From Actinomycetota bacterium (lineage in GTDB: Bacteria; Actinomycetota; Humimicrobiia; Humimicrobiales; Humimicrobiaceae), in assembly GCA_028698215.1 (NCBI GenBank), contig JAQVDY010000009.1, forward strand, positions 1-64,000: DNA of 64,000 bases, given 5' to 3'. The notes beneath the pieces were generated by a model that was given only the letters and a program-made list of their open reading frames with translations, was not told the origin of the DNA and searched no databases. The first letter of the stretch is position 1; each line of letters begins with the position of its first letter. Made by a program: the position numbers and the translations under genes. Shown here one piece after another: positions 1 through 9,543 of this stretch.

Positions 1-1641
1 GAAGTTATTTATGATTACCATGATCCAGAGCAAGACGGCCAGAGCGGCACCCAGATCAGGTGGTACCAAGATGGGATTTGCCAGGAAGACCTTAATGACC
101 AAAGCAATGTGCCGCCAAGCCGTACTGGAAGGGGACAGCTGTGGTATGCAACCGTTACCCCATCAGATGGAGAAAACCTGGGAGAAACAGTCACTACCGG
201 TAGTGTGGAAATAGCCAATACCATACCAATGCTTTCTTCTGTTAAATTAGAGCCTCAAGCGGCCAATACCGGGGACAACCTGACCCTAAACTATATTTAT
301 AGCGATGCGGACAATGATGAGGAAACAGAAGCAGAAATTAAATGGTACAAAGAGGGCACAGAGCAAAACCAGCTTCAAAATTATAGGGAAGTCAGCAGCA
401 GCTTAACCGAAATGGGCCAGAGGTGGAAAGCGGAGGTAAGGGTAAGCGATGGTTACCAGTTCAGTGAACTATATCAAACCCAGGAGATGGAAATAATCAA
501 TAGCAGGCCCCAAGCCCGCAATGTAACCATCAGCCCTAACCAGCCCCGGCCAGAAGATGACCTGGTAGTAAATTATGAATACTGGGATGCTGATGGGCAT
601 CAGCAGGCTGATACCCATATACGGTGGTACAAGGATGGAAAGCTGGAAGATGAGTGGGAAGGCTTATCCCAAATAGAATGTGATGCTACCAGGGAAGGGG
701 AAGTATGGCAGGCCGAGATAGAGCCCTATGATGGACTGGAATACGGAATAGCGGTAAAATCAAACCTGGTAACCATTAAATCCGCTGTTACCCAGCATAT
801 GCCTGCCATTCAAACCAATACATTACAGACCAAACAGGAGCAGGACTATATTGACAATAGTGATGATAAGAAAAAAGAGGAAAAAACAGCCCCAAATTTG
901 AGGGCAATAAGATTATATGGCAGGCAGCAAGTTTCCCTGCATCAGGGAAATATAGAGCTGGAATTTAAGCAGCCCTGCAAAGATGTCCATCTATGGCTGG
1001 AGAGTAGTATCATTTCAGATAAACAGTCCTACCCCTTAGCTGATTATCTGGGTTGGGACAGTGATATCTATACCATAAAGTTTAGTAAAGGCCTCGAGCA
1101 AAGCTATAAATTGAAGATTAAAAATAACTCAGACCCTTCCCGGGCTTTATTGGCCTATTGGAGCCAGGAAGATAAAAATTGGATAATCATCAGGGATGCT
1201 GAAGCCGGCAGCGGCTATGTAGAAGCTATGGTTGGCCGGCATCAGCAGATTACTGTATGTGTGTTAAAGCTTAATACCGTAACCAGGCACTTAAACCTAA
1301 ATGGAAGCCGCCAGGCTTTTATGGGTTTGGGCCGCAATCTACTTAAGTTCCTGCTGCCTTCAGGGCTGCAAAAAGAGGTAAGCCTGGAGGTCAAGGCCAT
1401 AAGCCGGGACCAGCAGGATAAAGAGGTACTGCTATTAAGCGTGCTGGACCGCTACCATAAGCCCCTGGATAGTACCATAGATATAAAAGTTTTATACTGC
1501 AGTCCCCAGGGCCAGGCATTTGGCCTTTCTGAAGTATTGGTTAATGGAAAAAACACCTCTCTAAAGGGCAAGACAGTCGCTTGCGGGGTTACACAAACCC
1601 AGGTCCTAGCGGGCCGTTTTTTTGTGCTTAATTGCCATTGA
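1..1641 (+). CDS. Repeat-containing surface-type protein, 5' end outside the window
   Basis: The reading frame is open from base 1, so this is the last 546 residues of a longer protein; an ATG at 109 is internal. Three copies of a ~90-residue repeat are visible, each with a Y-x-D-x-D-x-x core, then an I-[RK]-W-Y-x-[DE]-G motif and a [SY]-DG near the end (for example IRWYKDG and AEIEPYDG). This is typical of PKD/Ig-like beta-sandwich repeats of extracellular proteins. After the third repeat (about codon 260) a Lys/Glu-rich linker leads to a ~250-residue C-terminal region that I do not recognise. No cell-wall anchor or C-terminal membrane segment is visible. Extracellular location is inferred from the repeats; the signal peptide would lie upstream. 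Confidence 0.8.
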   Translation, partial: EVIYDYHDPEQDGQSGTQIRWYQDGICQEDLNDQSNVPPSRTGRGQLWYATVTPSDGENLGETVTTGSVEIANTIPMLSSVKLEPQAANTGDNLTLNYIYSDADNDEETEAEIKWYKEGTEQNQLQNYREVSSSLTEMGQRWKAEVRVSDGYQFSELYQTQEMEIINSRPQARNVTISPNQPRPEDDLVVNYEYWDADGHQQADTHIRWYKDGKLEDEWEGLSQIECDATREGEVWQAEIEPYDGLEYGIAVKSNLVTIKSAVTQHMPAIQTNTLQTKQEQDYIDNSDDKKKEEKTAPNLRAIRLYGRQQVSLHQGNIELEFKQPCKDVHLWLESSIISDKQSYPLADYLGWDSDIYTIKFSKGLEQSYKLKIKNNSDPSRALLAYWSQEDKNWIIIRDAEAGSGYVEAMVGRHQQITVCVLKLNTVTRHLNLNGSRQAFMGLGRNLLKFLLPSGLQKEVSLEVKAISRDQQDKEVLLLSVLDRYHKPLDSTIDIKVLYCSPQGQAFGLSEVLVNGKNTSLKGKTVACGVTQTQVLAGRFFVLNCH

Positions 1642-1730
1642 AAGCCCGGCTTTGGTTTTCTTGACTTATTTTTTAATATTAATTAAAGTAATGTCTGGTT
1701 TTGGGTTAAATAATAGTGCTATACTTGCTT

Positions 1731-1807
<77 letters not shown>

Positions 1808-1853
1808 GTAAAGTAGTTTTAAAATTTGACAAAATAATATAATATAAGTTTGT

Positions 1854-1930
1854 GGTGAGAATAGCTCAGCTGGTAGAGCACAGGATTGTGGTTCCTGGGG
1901 CCGCGGGTTCGAATCCCGTTTCTCACCCCA
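1854..1930 (+). tRNA. tRNA-His (anticodon GTG)
   Basis: Acceptor stem GTGAGAA/TTCTCAC with the extra G at position -1 opposite C73, as expected for tRNA-His. The anticodon stem CAGGA/TCCTG encloses loop TTGTGGT (anticodon GTG). CCA is encoded. Confidence 0.96.
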
Positions 1931-1947
1931 ATTATTTTTTGAACCAA

Positions 1948-2024
1948 GCGCCTGTAGCTCAGCTGGATAGAGCGACGGACTTCGAATCCGCAGGTCGGGG
2001 GTTCGAATCCCTCCAGGCGTGCCA
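1948..2024 (+). tRNA. tRNA-Arg (anticodon TCG)
   Basis: Acceptor stem GCGCCTG/CAGGCGT, anticodon stem ACGGA/TCCGC (one mismatch) around loop CTTCGAA (anticodon TCG), discriminator G and encoded CCA. It closely resembles the tRNA-Arg(TCT) two genes upstream, which suggests local duplication followed by an anticodon change. Confidence 0.95.
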
Positions 2025-2072
2025 AATATTGTGTTTGAGCCAAGTATTTCCTATAATATACCTCTGGCAAGT

Positions 2073-2148
2073 GGGCCGTTAGCTCAGCTGGTAGAGCACC
2101 GGACTCTTAATCCGGGTGTCACAGGTTCGATCCCTGTACGGCTCACCA
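2073..2148 (+). tRNA. tRNA-Lys (anticodon CTT)
   Basis: Acceptor stem GGGCCGT/ACGGCTC (one G-U pair), anticodon stem CCGGA/TCCGG around loop CTCTTAA (anticodon CTT), T arm ACAGG/CCTGT, discriminator A and encoded CCA. Confidence 0.95.
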
Positions 2149-2156
2149 TTTTTTTT

Positions 2157-2243
2157 GCGAGAGTGGCGGAATTGGCAGACGCGCTAGACTTAGGATCTAG
2201 TGGGGTAACACCTGTAGGGGTTCAAATCCCCTCTCTCGCACCA
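2157..2243 (+). tRNA. tRNA-Leu (anticodon TAG)
   Basis: Class II tRNA of 87 nt with a long variable arm. Acceptor stem GCGAGAG/CTCTCGC, anticodon stem CTAGA/TCTAG around loop CTTAGGA (anticodon TAG), discriminator A and encoded CCA. Confidence 0.95.
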
Positions 2244-2322
2244 TTCAGTAATAATCTTAATATAAACTAGCAAATACTGAGGCTAAAATAGTAAAATGAA
2301 ATAAAATTTAACCGGCCTGACC

Positions 2323-3450
2323 ATGAAAGCTTACCAAAAAAGAATTATAGCAGCAGTAGTAGTCATAGCCTTGCTGGCGGCGGGGCTGCTGGGTATCTAT
2401 ATATTAGAGAGCAGGTTCTTTCTCCTGGGCAAAACCTTGTACCCCCTATATGTTTCCCTTAACCAAATTCACCAAAACCGGGTTAATCCTGAAGCAGAAC
2501 AGCAAGATACCATTGTGTATTGTGATTATTATACCTGGCATGACGGGCAGCATTGGGAGCGGGGTTATTCCAATCAGCCGCTATTGGGGTTTTACCATAG
2601 CCTGGATGAACAGGTTATTTCCAAACACCTGGAATGGGCCCAGAACTTTGGCATAGATGTGTTTAAGATTGAATACCTGCCCCAGTTTGACCACACCATT
2701 GCTGAAGGCATATTTGATTATGATATGGGACAGACCAAGCTTTGTTTTATGTATGATTCACGCCTGAGGTTTGAAAGCATAGGATACAAATACCCACCCT
2801 ATGATTTTGGCCAAAAGGAGATTGCCGGCACATTCCTGGAAGATCTTAATCATATAGCAGACACTTATTTTGCTTCTGAAAACTACTTTAAGATAGAAGG
2901 CAAGCCAGTATTATGGATATATGTCAGCAGGGATTTTACCGGTCCCTATCAGCAGGTTATAGCAGAAGCCAGGGAAAACCTGGCCCAAAAGGGCTACCAG
3001 GTATACCTGGTGGGGGATGCTGTTTTCTGGAATTACCGGCTGGAGCAGGTAAAGGTGTTTGATGCGGTATCCTGCTATACTGCTTATGCCGGCCGGCCTC
3101 AAAATACGGCAGAATTTGCAGAAAGGCTTAAATTCCTATATATGGTATGGAAAATAGCAGCCAGCGCAGCTGATACTGATTTTATCCCTTCTGCCATACC
3201 GGCCTATGATGACCGTTGCCTAAGCAGTGAAAGGCAAAGCGTGCCTCCCCTGGAAGGCACTGCTGACGATTTTAAATACCAGCTGGAAACCATAAAGGCT
3301 TTCCTGGACCCGGTAAATATTTCTACAGGATTGACCCAGGTATCCATTGCTACTTTCAATGAACATCAGGAAGGAAGCTCGGTAGAGCCTTCCCTGGAAT
3401 GGGGGTATGAGCGCATAGAGCAGATTCCAGCTGTATTTGGCCTTGATTAG
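2323..3450 (+). CDS. GH99-like / WbsX-type membrane-anchored protein
   Basis: 375 residues. An N-terminal hydrophobic helix (about residues 8-27) after a KKR start suggests a signal anchor, so the rest is probably outside the cell. The body begins with YYTWHDGQHWERGY, then PLLGFYHSLDE and GIDVFKIEY, a pattern found in glycoside-hydrolase-99-like (endo-mannosidase-like) domains and in the WbsX proteins of polysaccharide loci. Function is inferred from this resemblance: processing or transfer of a surface glycan. It stands alone between the tRNA cluster and the tig promoter, with no strong ribosome-binding site before the ATG. Confidence 0.6.
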   Translation: MKAYQKRIIAAVVVIALLAAGLLGIYILESRFFLLGKTLYPLYVSLNQIHQNRVNPEAEQQDTIVYCDYYTWHDGQHWERGYSNQPLLGFYHSLDEQVISKHLEWAQNFGIDVFKIEYLPQFDHTIAEGIFDYDMGQTKLCFMYDSRLRFESIGYKYPPYDFGQKEIAGTFLEDLNHIADTYFASENYFKIEGKPVLWIYVSRDFTGPYQQVIAEARENLAQKGYQVYLVGDAVFWNYRLEQVKVFDAVSCYTAYAGRPQNTAEFAERLKFLYMVWKIAASAADTDFIPSAIPAYDDRCLSSERQSVPPLEGTADDFKYQLETIKAFLDPVNISTGLTQVSIATFNEHQEGSSVEPSLEWGYERIEQIPAVFGLD

Positions 3451-3476
3451 AGGCTATCTGTGGGCTTTTCTAAGAC

Positions 3477-3524
3477 TTGACATAATAGCCCGAGGTTTGT
3501 ATTTTATTTATTTTTTATTATAAT
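3477..3524 (+). promoter_or_regulatory. Promoter region before tig
   Basis: Two overlapping sigma-A-type promoters can be read: TTGACA at 3477 with TATTTT at 3500 (17-bp spacer), and TTTGTA at 3496 with TATAAT at 3519 (17-bp spacer). They would drive the tig-clpP-clpX-valS run. Confidence 0.6.
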
Positions 3525-3570
3525 ATGTGTTTTAACGTAAATAGAATAATGAGGCAGGAGGCGCTTTTAG

Positions 3571-4971
3571 TTGGATTACAAAATATTAGATGTAAAGAAG
3601 GAAAAGGATAAGGTTACCTTAAACCTGGAGATACAGGGCAAATATTTTAACAAGGCTTTAGGAAAAGCCTATAAGAACATATCCCAGAAAGCAAATATTC
3701 CAGGGTTTAGAAAAGGCAAGGTTCCCTATCAGGTAATAGATACTAATTTTGGCAGGCAATATGTTTTAAATAAAGCGGCCAGCATATCTGTTTCCGAGCT
3801 GTATCCACAAATAATAGATAATGCCAACATTGATCCCATAGATTATCCCGGGGTAAAATTTAAAGAGATTGCTGACGGTAAACCATTGGGCGTAGAGATA
3901 ACCATACCAGTAGAGCCGGAGATAAAAGCTCCCGGCTATGATAAGCTGGAAGTTACCGCCAAGCCTGCAGAGGTAACCCAGGAAGAAATAGATAGCTATA
4001 TAGACAGGATAAGGGAGAAATATTCCTCACTGGAGCCGGTGGATGGAGATGATCCGGCAAAGGACGGGGATTATGTGACCATTGATTTTGAGGGCATGGT
4101 GGAAGGCCAGGAATTGGAAGATGGAAAATCTGAGGATTTTGTATTGGAAATAGGCTCTAAGACCCTTACCCCGGAATTTGAAAAATCAATAATAGGCATG
4201 AAAAAGGGTGAAGAAAAGACAGTTGAATTTACTTTGCCGGACAATATAAGAAGAAATGACCTGGCTGGGAAGAAAGCTGAATTTAAGGTTAAGCTAAAGG
4301 AAATAAAGAAGAAAGTAGTGCCCGAGGTAGATAAGGAGTTCTTAAAAGAAGCAGGGGACTACCAGGACAAAAAAGAATTTGAGCAGGAAATAAAAAAGGA
4401 TCTCTCCCAGCAGAAGGAACAGGCCCGGAAGGAAGAGATACTGGGGCAGGTAATAGAGCAGCTTATAGAGAGGGCGGATATTAAAGCGCCTGCTGCTATG
4501 GTTAGGAACAGAACAGAGCAGATGAAGAGTGAATTTGAAAACACCTTGAAAAACCAGAAGATTAATAAGAAGAATTACCTGCAGGCTACCGGCATGGACG
4601 AAACAGTGCTGGAGCAGCAGTTTGCCCAGAGGGCAGAAGCTGAAATAAAACAGTATTTGTTGTTTAAGGCATTAGAGAAAGCGGAAAAAGATAAAATTGA
4701 GCCTAAGGAAGAGGACGTAAAGAAAGAAGCTGACCAGATAATCGCCAATTATAGCAAGGAAGAGGAAAAGAAAAAGATTGAAGATTATCTGCAAACTCCA
4801 GAGGGTAAGGAAAACCTGCTGTCCTCTATTAGAAGAAGGAACCTTATGGATAAGCTTATAGGCAGTGCTAAAGTGGTGGATAAAAAGAAGGAGTCACCCA
4901 AGAAAGAGAAAAAAACGGAGGAAAAACAGGGCGGACAAACTAAGAAGCTCTGGACTCCAGGTCAAAAATAA
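3571..4971 (+). CDS. tig: Trigger factor, ribosome-associated chaperone and prolyl isomerase
   Basis: 466 residues. TTG start, fixed by an AGGAGG box 9 bases upstream and by alignment of the N-terminus with the family. The ribosome-docking signature GFRKGKVP is at about residues 46-53. The central FKBP-type isomerase domain starts near DGDYVTIDFEGMV, and a long helical chaperone C-domain follows. Trigger factor binds the large subunit near the peptide exit and shields nascent chains. The protein ends in a Lys/Glu-rich tail of about 30 residues (KKKESPKKEKKTEEK) beyond the usual end, probably disordered. clpP follows 13 bases later. Confidence 0.96.
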   Translation: MDYKILDVKKEKDKVTLNLEIQGKYFNKALGKAYKNISQKANIPGFRKGKVPYQVIDTNFGRQYVLNKAASISVSELYPQIIDNANIDPIDYPGVKFKEIADGKPLGVEITIPVEPEIKAPGYDKLEVTAKPAEVTQEEIDSYIDRIREKYSSLEPVDGDDPAKDGDYVTIDFEGMVEGQELEDGKSEDFVLEIGSKTLTPEFEKSIIGMKKGEEKTVEFTLPDNIRRNDLAGKKAEFKVKLKEIKKKVVPEVDKEFLKEAGDYQDKKEFEQEIKKDLSQQKEQARKEEILGQVIEQLIERADIKAPAAMVRNRTEQMKSEFENTLKNQKINKKNYLQATGMDETVLEQQFAQRAEAEIKQYLLFKALEKAEKDKIEPKEEDVKKEADQIIANYSKEEEKKKIEDYLQTPEGKENLLSSIRRRNLMDKLIGSAKVVDKKKESPKKEKKTEEKQGGQTKKLWTPGQK

Positions 4972-4984
4972 GGAAGTGTGATAT

Positions 4985-5581
4985 ATGAATATTAAAAACA
5001 ATTATCTGGTTCCCATGGTAATTGAACAGACAAACCGGGGAGAGAGATCTTTTGATATATACTCCCGGCTGCTAAAGGAAAGAATAATTTTTTTAGGAGT
5101 AGGCATAGATGATAATGTAGCTAATGTGGTAATGGCCCAGATGCTGCACCTGGAGGCCGAGGATCCTGAAAAGGATATACAGCTGTACATAAACAGTCCC
5201 GGCGGAGTGGTAACTGCAGCCCTGGCTATGTATGATACCATGCAGTTTATTAAATCGCCGGTATCTACTATTTGTATTGGGCAGGCTGCCAGTGCAGCAG
5301 CGGTACTGCTGCTGGCAGGGGATAAGGGGAAAAGATTCTCTTTGCCCAATTCCAGGGTGTTGCTGCACCAGCCTTCCGGCGGTGTTACCGGGACTACTAT
5401 GGATGTGGAGATCCATACCAGGGAAATGGTGAGGATTAGAAGCCTGTTAAATGATATAATAGCCAAACATACCGGACAGGATATAAAAAAAGTAGAAAAA
5501 GATACTGAAAGAGATTTTATACTGACTGCAGAAGAAGCAAAAAAATACGGTATTGTGGATCAGGTAATATATAAGAAATAA
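4985..5581 (+). CDS. clpP: ATP-dependent Clp protease proteolytic subunit
   Basis: 198 residues, normal length for ClpP. The catalytic triad is readable as Ser103 (IGQAASAAA), His128 (LLHQPSGG) and Asp177 (TERDFIL). The protein forms the double-heptamer proteolytic chamber fed by ClpX, whose gene lies 25 bases downstream. ATG start with AGGAAGTG upstream. The context (tig-clpP-clpX) is the standard bacterial order. Confidence 0.97.
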   Translation: MNIKNNYLVPMVIEQTNRGERSFDIYSRLLKERIIFLGVGIDDNVANVVMAQMLHLEAEDPEKDIQLYINSPGGVVTAALAMYDTMQFIKSPVSTICIGQAASAAAVLLLAGDKGKRFSLPNSRVLLHQPSGGVTGTTMDVEIHTREMVRIRSLLNDIIAKHTGQDIKKVEKDTERDFILTAEEAKKYGIVDQVIYKK

Positions 5582-5606
5582 ATTTTAGAAAAGGAAGTGT
5601 TTTATA

Positions 5607-6878
5607 TTGGAAAAAAATGACAAAAGGGGTAATTTCCTAAAATGCTCGTTTTGTGGCAAACCCCAGAATCAGGTAAAGAAGCTTATTGCCGGTCCTGGGG
5701 TTTATGTTTGCGATGAATGCATAGGGCTATGTAATGAAATACTGGAAGAGGAGCTGGGAGAACAGCAGGAACTTGATTTTAAGAACCTGCCCAAGCCCAG
5801 TGAAATATATTCTATTTTAAATGATTATGTAATTGGCCAGGAAGCTGCTAAAAAGATACTTTCAGTAGCAGTTTATAATCATTACAAAAGGATTAAGCAT
5901 GGAGACAGCGCTAAAAAGGATGATGTTGAGCTCCAAAAAAGCAATATACTGCTGATGGGTCCTACCGGCTGCGGCAAGACCTTGCTGGCACAGACCCTGG
6001 CCCGCATCCTTAATGTCCCTTTCTGTATTGCAGATGCAACCGCTTTAACCGAGGCCGGTTATGTGGGGGAAGATGTGGAAAACATATTGCTCAAACTTAT
6101 ACAGGCAGCAGATTTTGATATCAAGAAAGCGGAAACGGGCATAATATATATAGATGAGATAGATAAAATCAGCAGAAAATCCGATAACCCTTCTATTACC
6201 AGGGATGTGTCCGGGGAAGGGGTACAGCAGGCATTACTGAAGATACTGGAAGGCACCGAAGCCAATGTCCCTCCCCATGGGGGCAGGAAACATCCCCAGC
6301 AGGATTTTATCCAGATTAATACCAATAATATTTTATTTATATGCGGCGGCTCTTTTGCCGGTCTGGATAAGATAATAGAGAGCAGGGTAAATAAAAAAAG
6401 CATCGGCTTTATTGCGGAAAAGATTCCAGGGAAAGCGGAAAAAATGGACTGGCTCTTCCCTCAGGCTATGCCGGAGGATTTATTAAAATTTGGGTTAATT
6501 CCGGAACTGATAGGAAGATTGCCGGTGTTAGCTACCCTTACTAGCCTCAGTGAAGCAGATTTGGTAAGAATACTGACAGAGCCTAAAAATGCACTGGTTA
6601 AACAGTATAAGAAAATATTTGAAATGGATAATGTGGAACTGGTAATTAAAGATGATGCCCTGTCTGCTATTGCCAGGCTGGCTATGACCCGGGGCACGGG
6701 AGCCAGAGGGTTGAGGTCTATTATGGAAGAGAACATGACCGATATCATGTTTACTATTCCTGATGAAAGTGATGCCAAAAAAATGGTTATTGATGCTAAG
6801 GTGATAGAAAAGAAGGCAGCTCCCCAGGTTGTCAAGCAGCCCCAGCAAGAGCTTAAAAGCAAAGAGAAGTTAGCTTAA
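5607..6878 (+). CDS. clpX: ATP-dependent Clp protease ATP-binding subunit ClpX
   Basis: 423 residues with a TTG start preceded by AAGGAAGTG. The N-terminal zinc-binding domain has Cys13, Cys16, Cys35 and Cys38. The AAA+ core carries Walker A GPTGCGKT, Walker [11 protein letters not shown] and the sensor-2 arginine in [10 protein letters not shown]. It unfolds tagged substrates and threads them into ClpP. The IGF-type loop that docks on ClpP appears here as KSIGF. Only one base separates its stop codon from the valS start. Confidence 0.97.
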   Translation: MEKNDKRGNFLKCSFCGKPQNQVKKLIAGPGVYVCDECIGLCNEILEEELGEQQELDFKNLPKPSEIYSILNDYVIGQEAAKKILSVAVYNHYKRIKHGDSAKKDDVELQKSNILLMGPTGCGKTLLAQTLARILNVPFCIADATALTEAGYVGEDVENILLKLIQAADFDIKKAETGIIYIDEIDKISRKSDNPSITRDVSGEGVQQALLKILEGTEANVPPHGGRKHPQQDFIQINTNNILFICGGSFAGLDKIIESRVNKKSIGFIAEKIPGKAEKMDWLFPQAMPEDLLKFGLIPELIGRLPVLATLTSLSEADLVRILTEPKNALVKQYKKIFEMDNVELVIKDDALSAIARLAMTRGTGARGLRSIMEENMTDIMFTIPDESDAKKMVIDAKVIEKKAAPQVVKQPQQELKSKEKLA

Positions 6879-6879
6879 C

Positions 6880-9537
6880 ATGTTTAGTAAAATAGAGGGC
6901 AGCTACGATCCTGCCGCATTTGAAACCAAAATTTATGATTTTTGGGAAAATAAAGGCTATTTCCATGCGGAAGTAGATTTTGACCGCAAGCCTTTCTGTA
7001 TAGTCATACCTCCCCCCAATGTTACGGGGCAACTGCATATAGGGCATGCTTTAAATAACAGCCTCCAGGATATAATTATCAGGTATAAAAGGATGTCAGG
7101 CTATAATGCCAGCTGGACTCCGGGAGTAGACCATGCAGGGATTGCTACCCAGAATGTGGTAGAAAGATACTTGGAGCAAAAAGGCACCAGCAGGCATGAG
7201 CTGGGAAGGGAAAAATTTGTAGAAGAGGTATGGAAATGGAAACAGCAATATGGTGACCGCATTATATACCAGCTAAAAAGGCTGGGATGTTCCTGTGACT
7301 GGCCCCGGCAGAGATTTACCATGGACGATGAATATGTAAAGGCGGTTACCAAAGAATTTAACACCTTATATAAGGATAACCTTATATACCGGGGCAATTA
7401 CATGGTTAACTGGTGCCCCCGGTGTGCTACTGCTGTTTCTGATATTGAAGTGGATCATGTGCAGAAAGACGGTTACCTGTGGGATATAAAATATCCTCTG
7501 GCTGACAGCCAGGGACAGCCTGTAGACGATAAGTTTATAGTGGTTTCAACCACCAGGCCGGAAACCATGCTGGGAGATACTGCAGTGGCTGTACATCCTG
7601 AGGATGATAGGTATAAGCAGTATGTGGGCCAGAAGGTTTACCTCCCCCTTACCGGAAGGGTCATTCCTATTATAGCCGATGAGTTTGTAGATCCCCAGTT
7701 TGGTACCGGAGCGGTAAAGGTTACTCCCGCCCATGACCCCAATGATTTTGAAATGGGTAACCGGCATGGGCTGGAAAAAATCAACATAATGAATGCAGAT
7801 GCTACCATTAATGAAAACGGCGCCCCTTACAGCGGTATGGACAGGTTTAAGGCCAGGGAAGCTATTTTAGGCGATCTGTCCAGGCAAGGTTTTCTGCTGC
7901 AAAAGAGGGATCACCTGTCCAGTGTGGGCAAGTGTTCGCGATGCGATACGGTAATAGAGCCCCGGATATCCATGCAGTGGTTTGTATCCATGAAAAAACT
8001 GGCGGCGCCGGCTATAGAAGCAGTAAGGGAAGGCAGAATAAAAATTATTCCCAAGAAATGGGAAAAAATTTATTTTAACTGGATGGAAAATATAAGGGAC
8101 TGGTGCATTTCCAGGCAATTATGGTGGGGACATCGTATTCCAGTATGGTACTGCAGGCAGTGTGGGCAGATGATAGTGGCAGAGGAAGAACCACGGCAGT
8201 GTACCCAGTGCGGCAGCAGCGATTTATACCAGGACGAAGATGTACTGGACACCTGGTTCAGTTCATGCCTGTGGCCTTTTACTTCTGCTGGCTGGCCCCA
8301 GGATACCCCTGAGCTTAAATATTTTTTTCCTACAAATGTACTTATCACCGGCCATGACATAATATTTTTCTGGGTAGCCAGAATGATCATGATGAGCCTG
8401 TACTTTATGAAGGACGTGCCTTTCAGGCAGGTATTTATAAATCCCTTGGTCAATGATGAATCAGGCCAGAAAATGAGCAAGTCCAAAGGCAATGTGGTAG
8501 ATCCCATGGATATTATTGGAGAGCAGGGAGCGGATGTATTGAGGTTTACCCTGTGCTCGCTAACTACTCCTGGTAAAAATCTACTATTGGGAAATGATAA
8601 GATAGAGGGAACCAAGAACTTTGCCAATAAGCTCTGGAATGCCTCCAAGTTTGTGCTTTCCAATATTGATGAAAATACGGCAGATAAAGATTTCTCCCAG
8701 CTTAGTTTAAACCTTTGGGACCAATGGATCTTAACCCGGCTGAATAAGACCATAAAAGGGGTCAACAAATATCTGGACCGTTATAATTTTTCTTTTGCCA
8801 GCAGGTTATTATACCACTTTTTCTGGAGCGATTACTGTGACTGGTATATAGAAGCCAGCAAGGTCCGTATTTACCATTCCCAGGATGAATCCGATAAGGA
8901 TACTGCTTTGTACCTGTTATGGTATATTCTGGAAAGATACTTAAGGCTTCTTCATCCTTTCATGCCCCATATTACCGAGAATATCTGGCAGAGCATCCCT
9001 CATCAGGGTGAAAGCATAATGGTCCAGGGTTATCCGGAGGAAGATGGCCATTTATTTCTAGAGGCAGAGTCCTCAGCGAATATGCTGTTTGGGGTAATCA
9101 GCGCCATAAGGAAGGTCCGTTCGGAACTAAAGATCAGTCCAGCTGTAAAAATTAAGGTAAATTTAAATGGCGGTGACAGGAAGTTCTTTGAGGACAATCA
9201 AGAATACATAAAAAGCCTGGCCAAGGTGTCAGACCTGGGTTTTGAAGCTGTACAAGAGCAAAGAGGCTTTATAAAGACTACTTACAGGAAGGTAGATATT
9301 TACATATATATACTGGATGTAGTAGACATAGACCTGGAAATTAAGAGGCTGCAGGAGGAATTTAGGAAAGTAGAGGTACTGGCTGAAAAGAGCAGCAAAA
9401 AGATGACTAACCCCCAGTTTCTAAATAAGGCGCCTGCGGAAATAGTCCAGAAGGAAAAGGATAAGCTGGACCGGTTTAAAGGGGAGCTTACCCTATTGTC
9501 AGAGCAGCTGGCCAAAATGAAAAATATTAAAAGGTAG
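6880..9537 (+). CDS. valS: Valyl-tRNA synthetase
   Basis: 885 residues, the usual length. Class I signatures are present: HIGH at residues 53-56 and KMSKS at 531-535. The editing (CP1) domain contains TTRPETMLGDTAVAVHPED, which clears mischarged Thr-tRNA. Zinc-binding Cys pairs occur in CRQCGQ and CTQCGSS. The protein ends in the family's coiled-coil tRNA-binding arm (about residues 815-880). It charges tRNA-Val with valine. It is translationally linked to clpX, and with a one-base gap there is no room for a T-box leader. Confidence 0.97.
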   Translation: MFSKIEGSYDPAAFETKIYDFWENKGYFHAEVDFDRKPFCIVIPPPNVTGQLHIGHALNNSLQDIIIRYKRMSGYNASWTPGVDHAGIATQNVVERYLEQKGTSRHELGREKFVEEVWKWKQQYGDRIIYQLKRLGCSCDWPRQRFTMDDEYVKAVTKEFNTLYKDNLIYRGNYMVNWCPRCATAVSDIEVDHVQKDGYLWDIKYPLADSQGQPVDDKFIVVSTTRPETMLGDTAVAVHPEDDRYKQYVGQKVYLPLTGRVIPIIADEFVDPQFGTGAVKVTPAHDPNDFEMGNRHGLEKINIMNADATINENGAPYSGMDRFKAREAILGDLSRQGFLLQKRDHLSSVGKCSRCDTVIEPRISMQWFVSMKKLAAPAIEAVREGRIKIIPKKWEKIYFNWMENIRDWCISRQLWWGHRIPVWYCRQCGQMIVAEEEPRQCTQCGSSDLYQDEDVLDTWFSSCLWPFTSAGWPQDTPELKYFFPTNVLITGHDIIFFWVARMIMMSLYFMKDVPFRQVFINPLVNDESGQKMSKSKGNVVDPMDIIGEQGADVLRFTLCSLTTPGKNLLLGNDKIEGTKNFANKLWNASKFVLSNIDENTADKDFSQLSLNLWDQWILTRLNKTIKGVNKYLDRYNFSFASRLLYHFFWSDYCDWYIEASKVRIYHSQDESDKDTALYLLWYILERYLRLLHPFMPHITENIWQSIPHQGESIMVQGYPEEDGHLFLEAESSANMLFGVISAIRKVRSELKISPAVKIKVNLNGGDRKFFEDNQEYIKSLAKVSDLGFEAVQEQRGFIKTTYRKVDIYIYILDVVDIDLEIKRLQEEFRKVEVLAEKSSKKMTNPQFLNKAPAEIVQKEKDKLDRFKGELTLLSEQLAKMKNIKR

Positions 9538-9543
9538 ATTAAA

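Noticed and set aside
1819-2270. ORFs of 76-83 codons across the tRNA cluster on both strands
   Set aside because: They are translations of tRNA genes (repeated SIPV/GSNPV-type peptides) and not proteins.
8070-8768. 232-codon ORF antisense to valS
   Set aside because: It mirrors a conserved enzyme gene, has no ribosome-binding site and no protein-like pattern.
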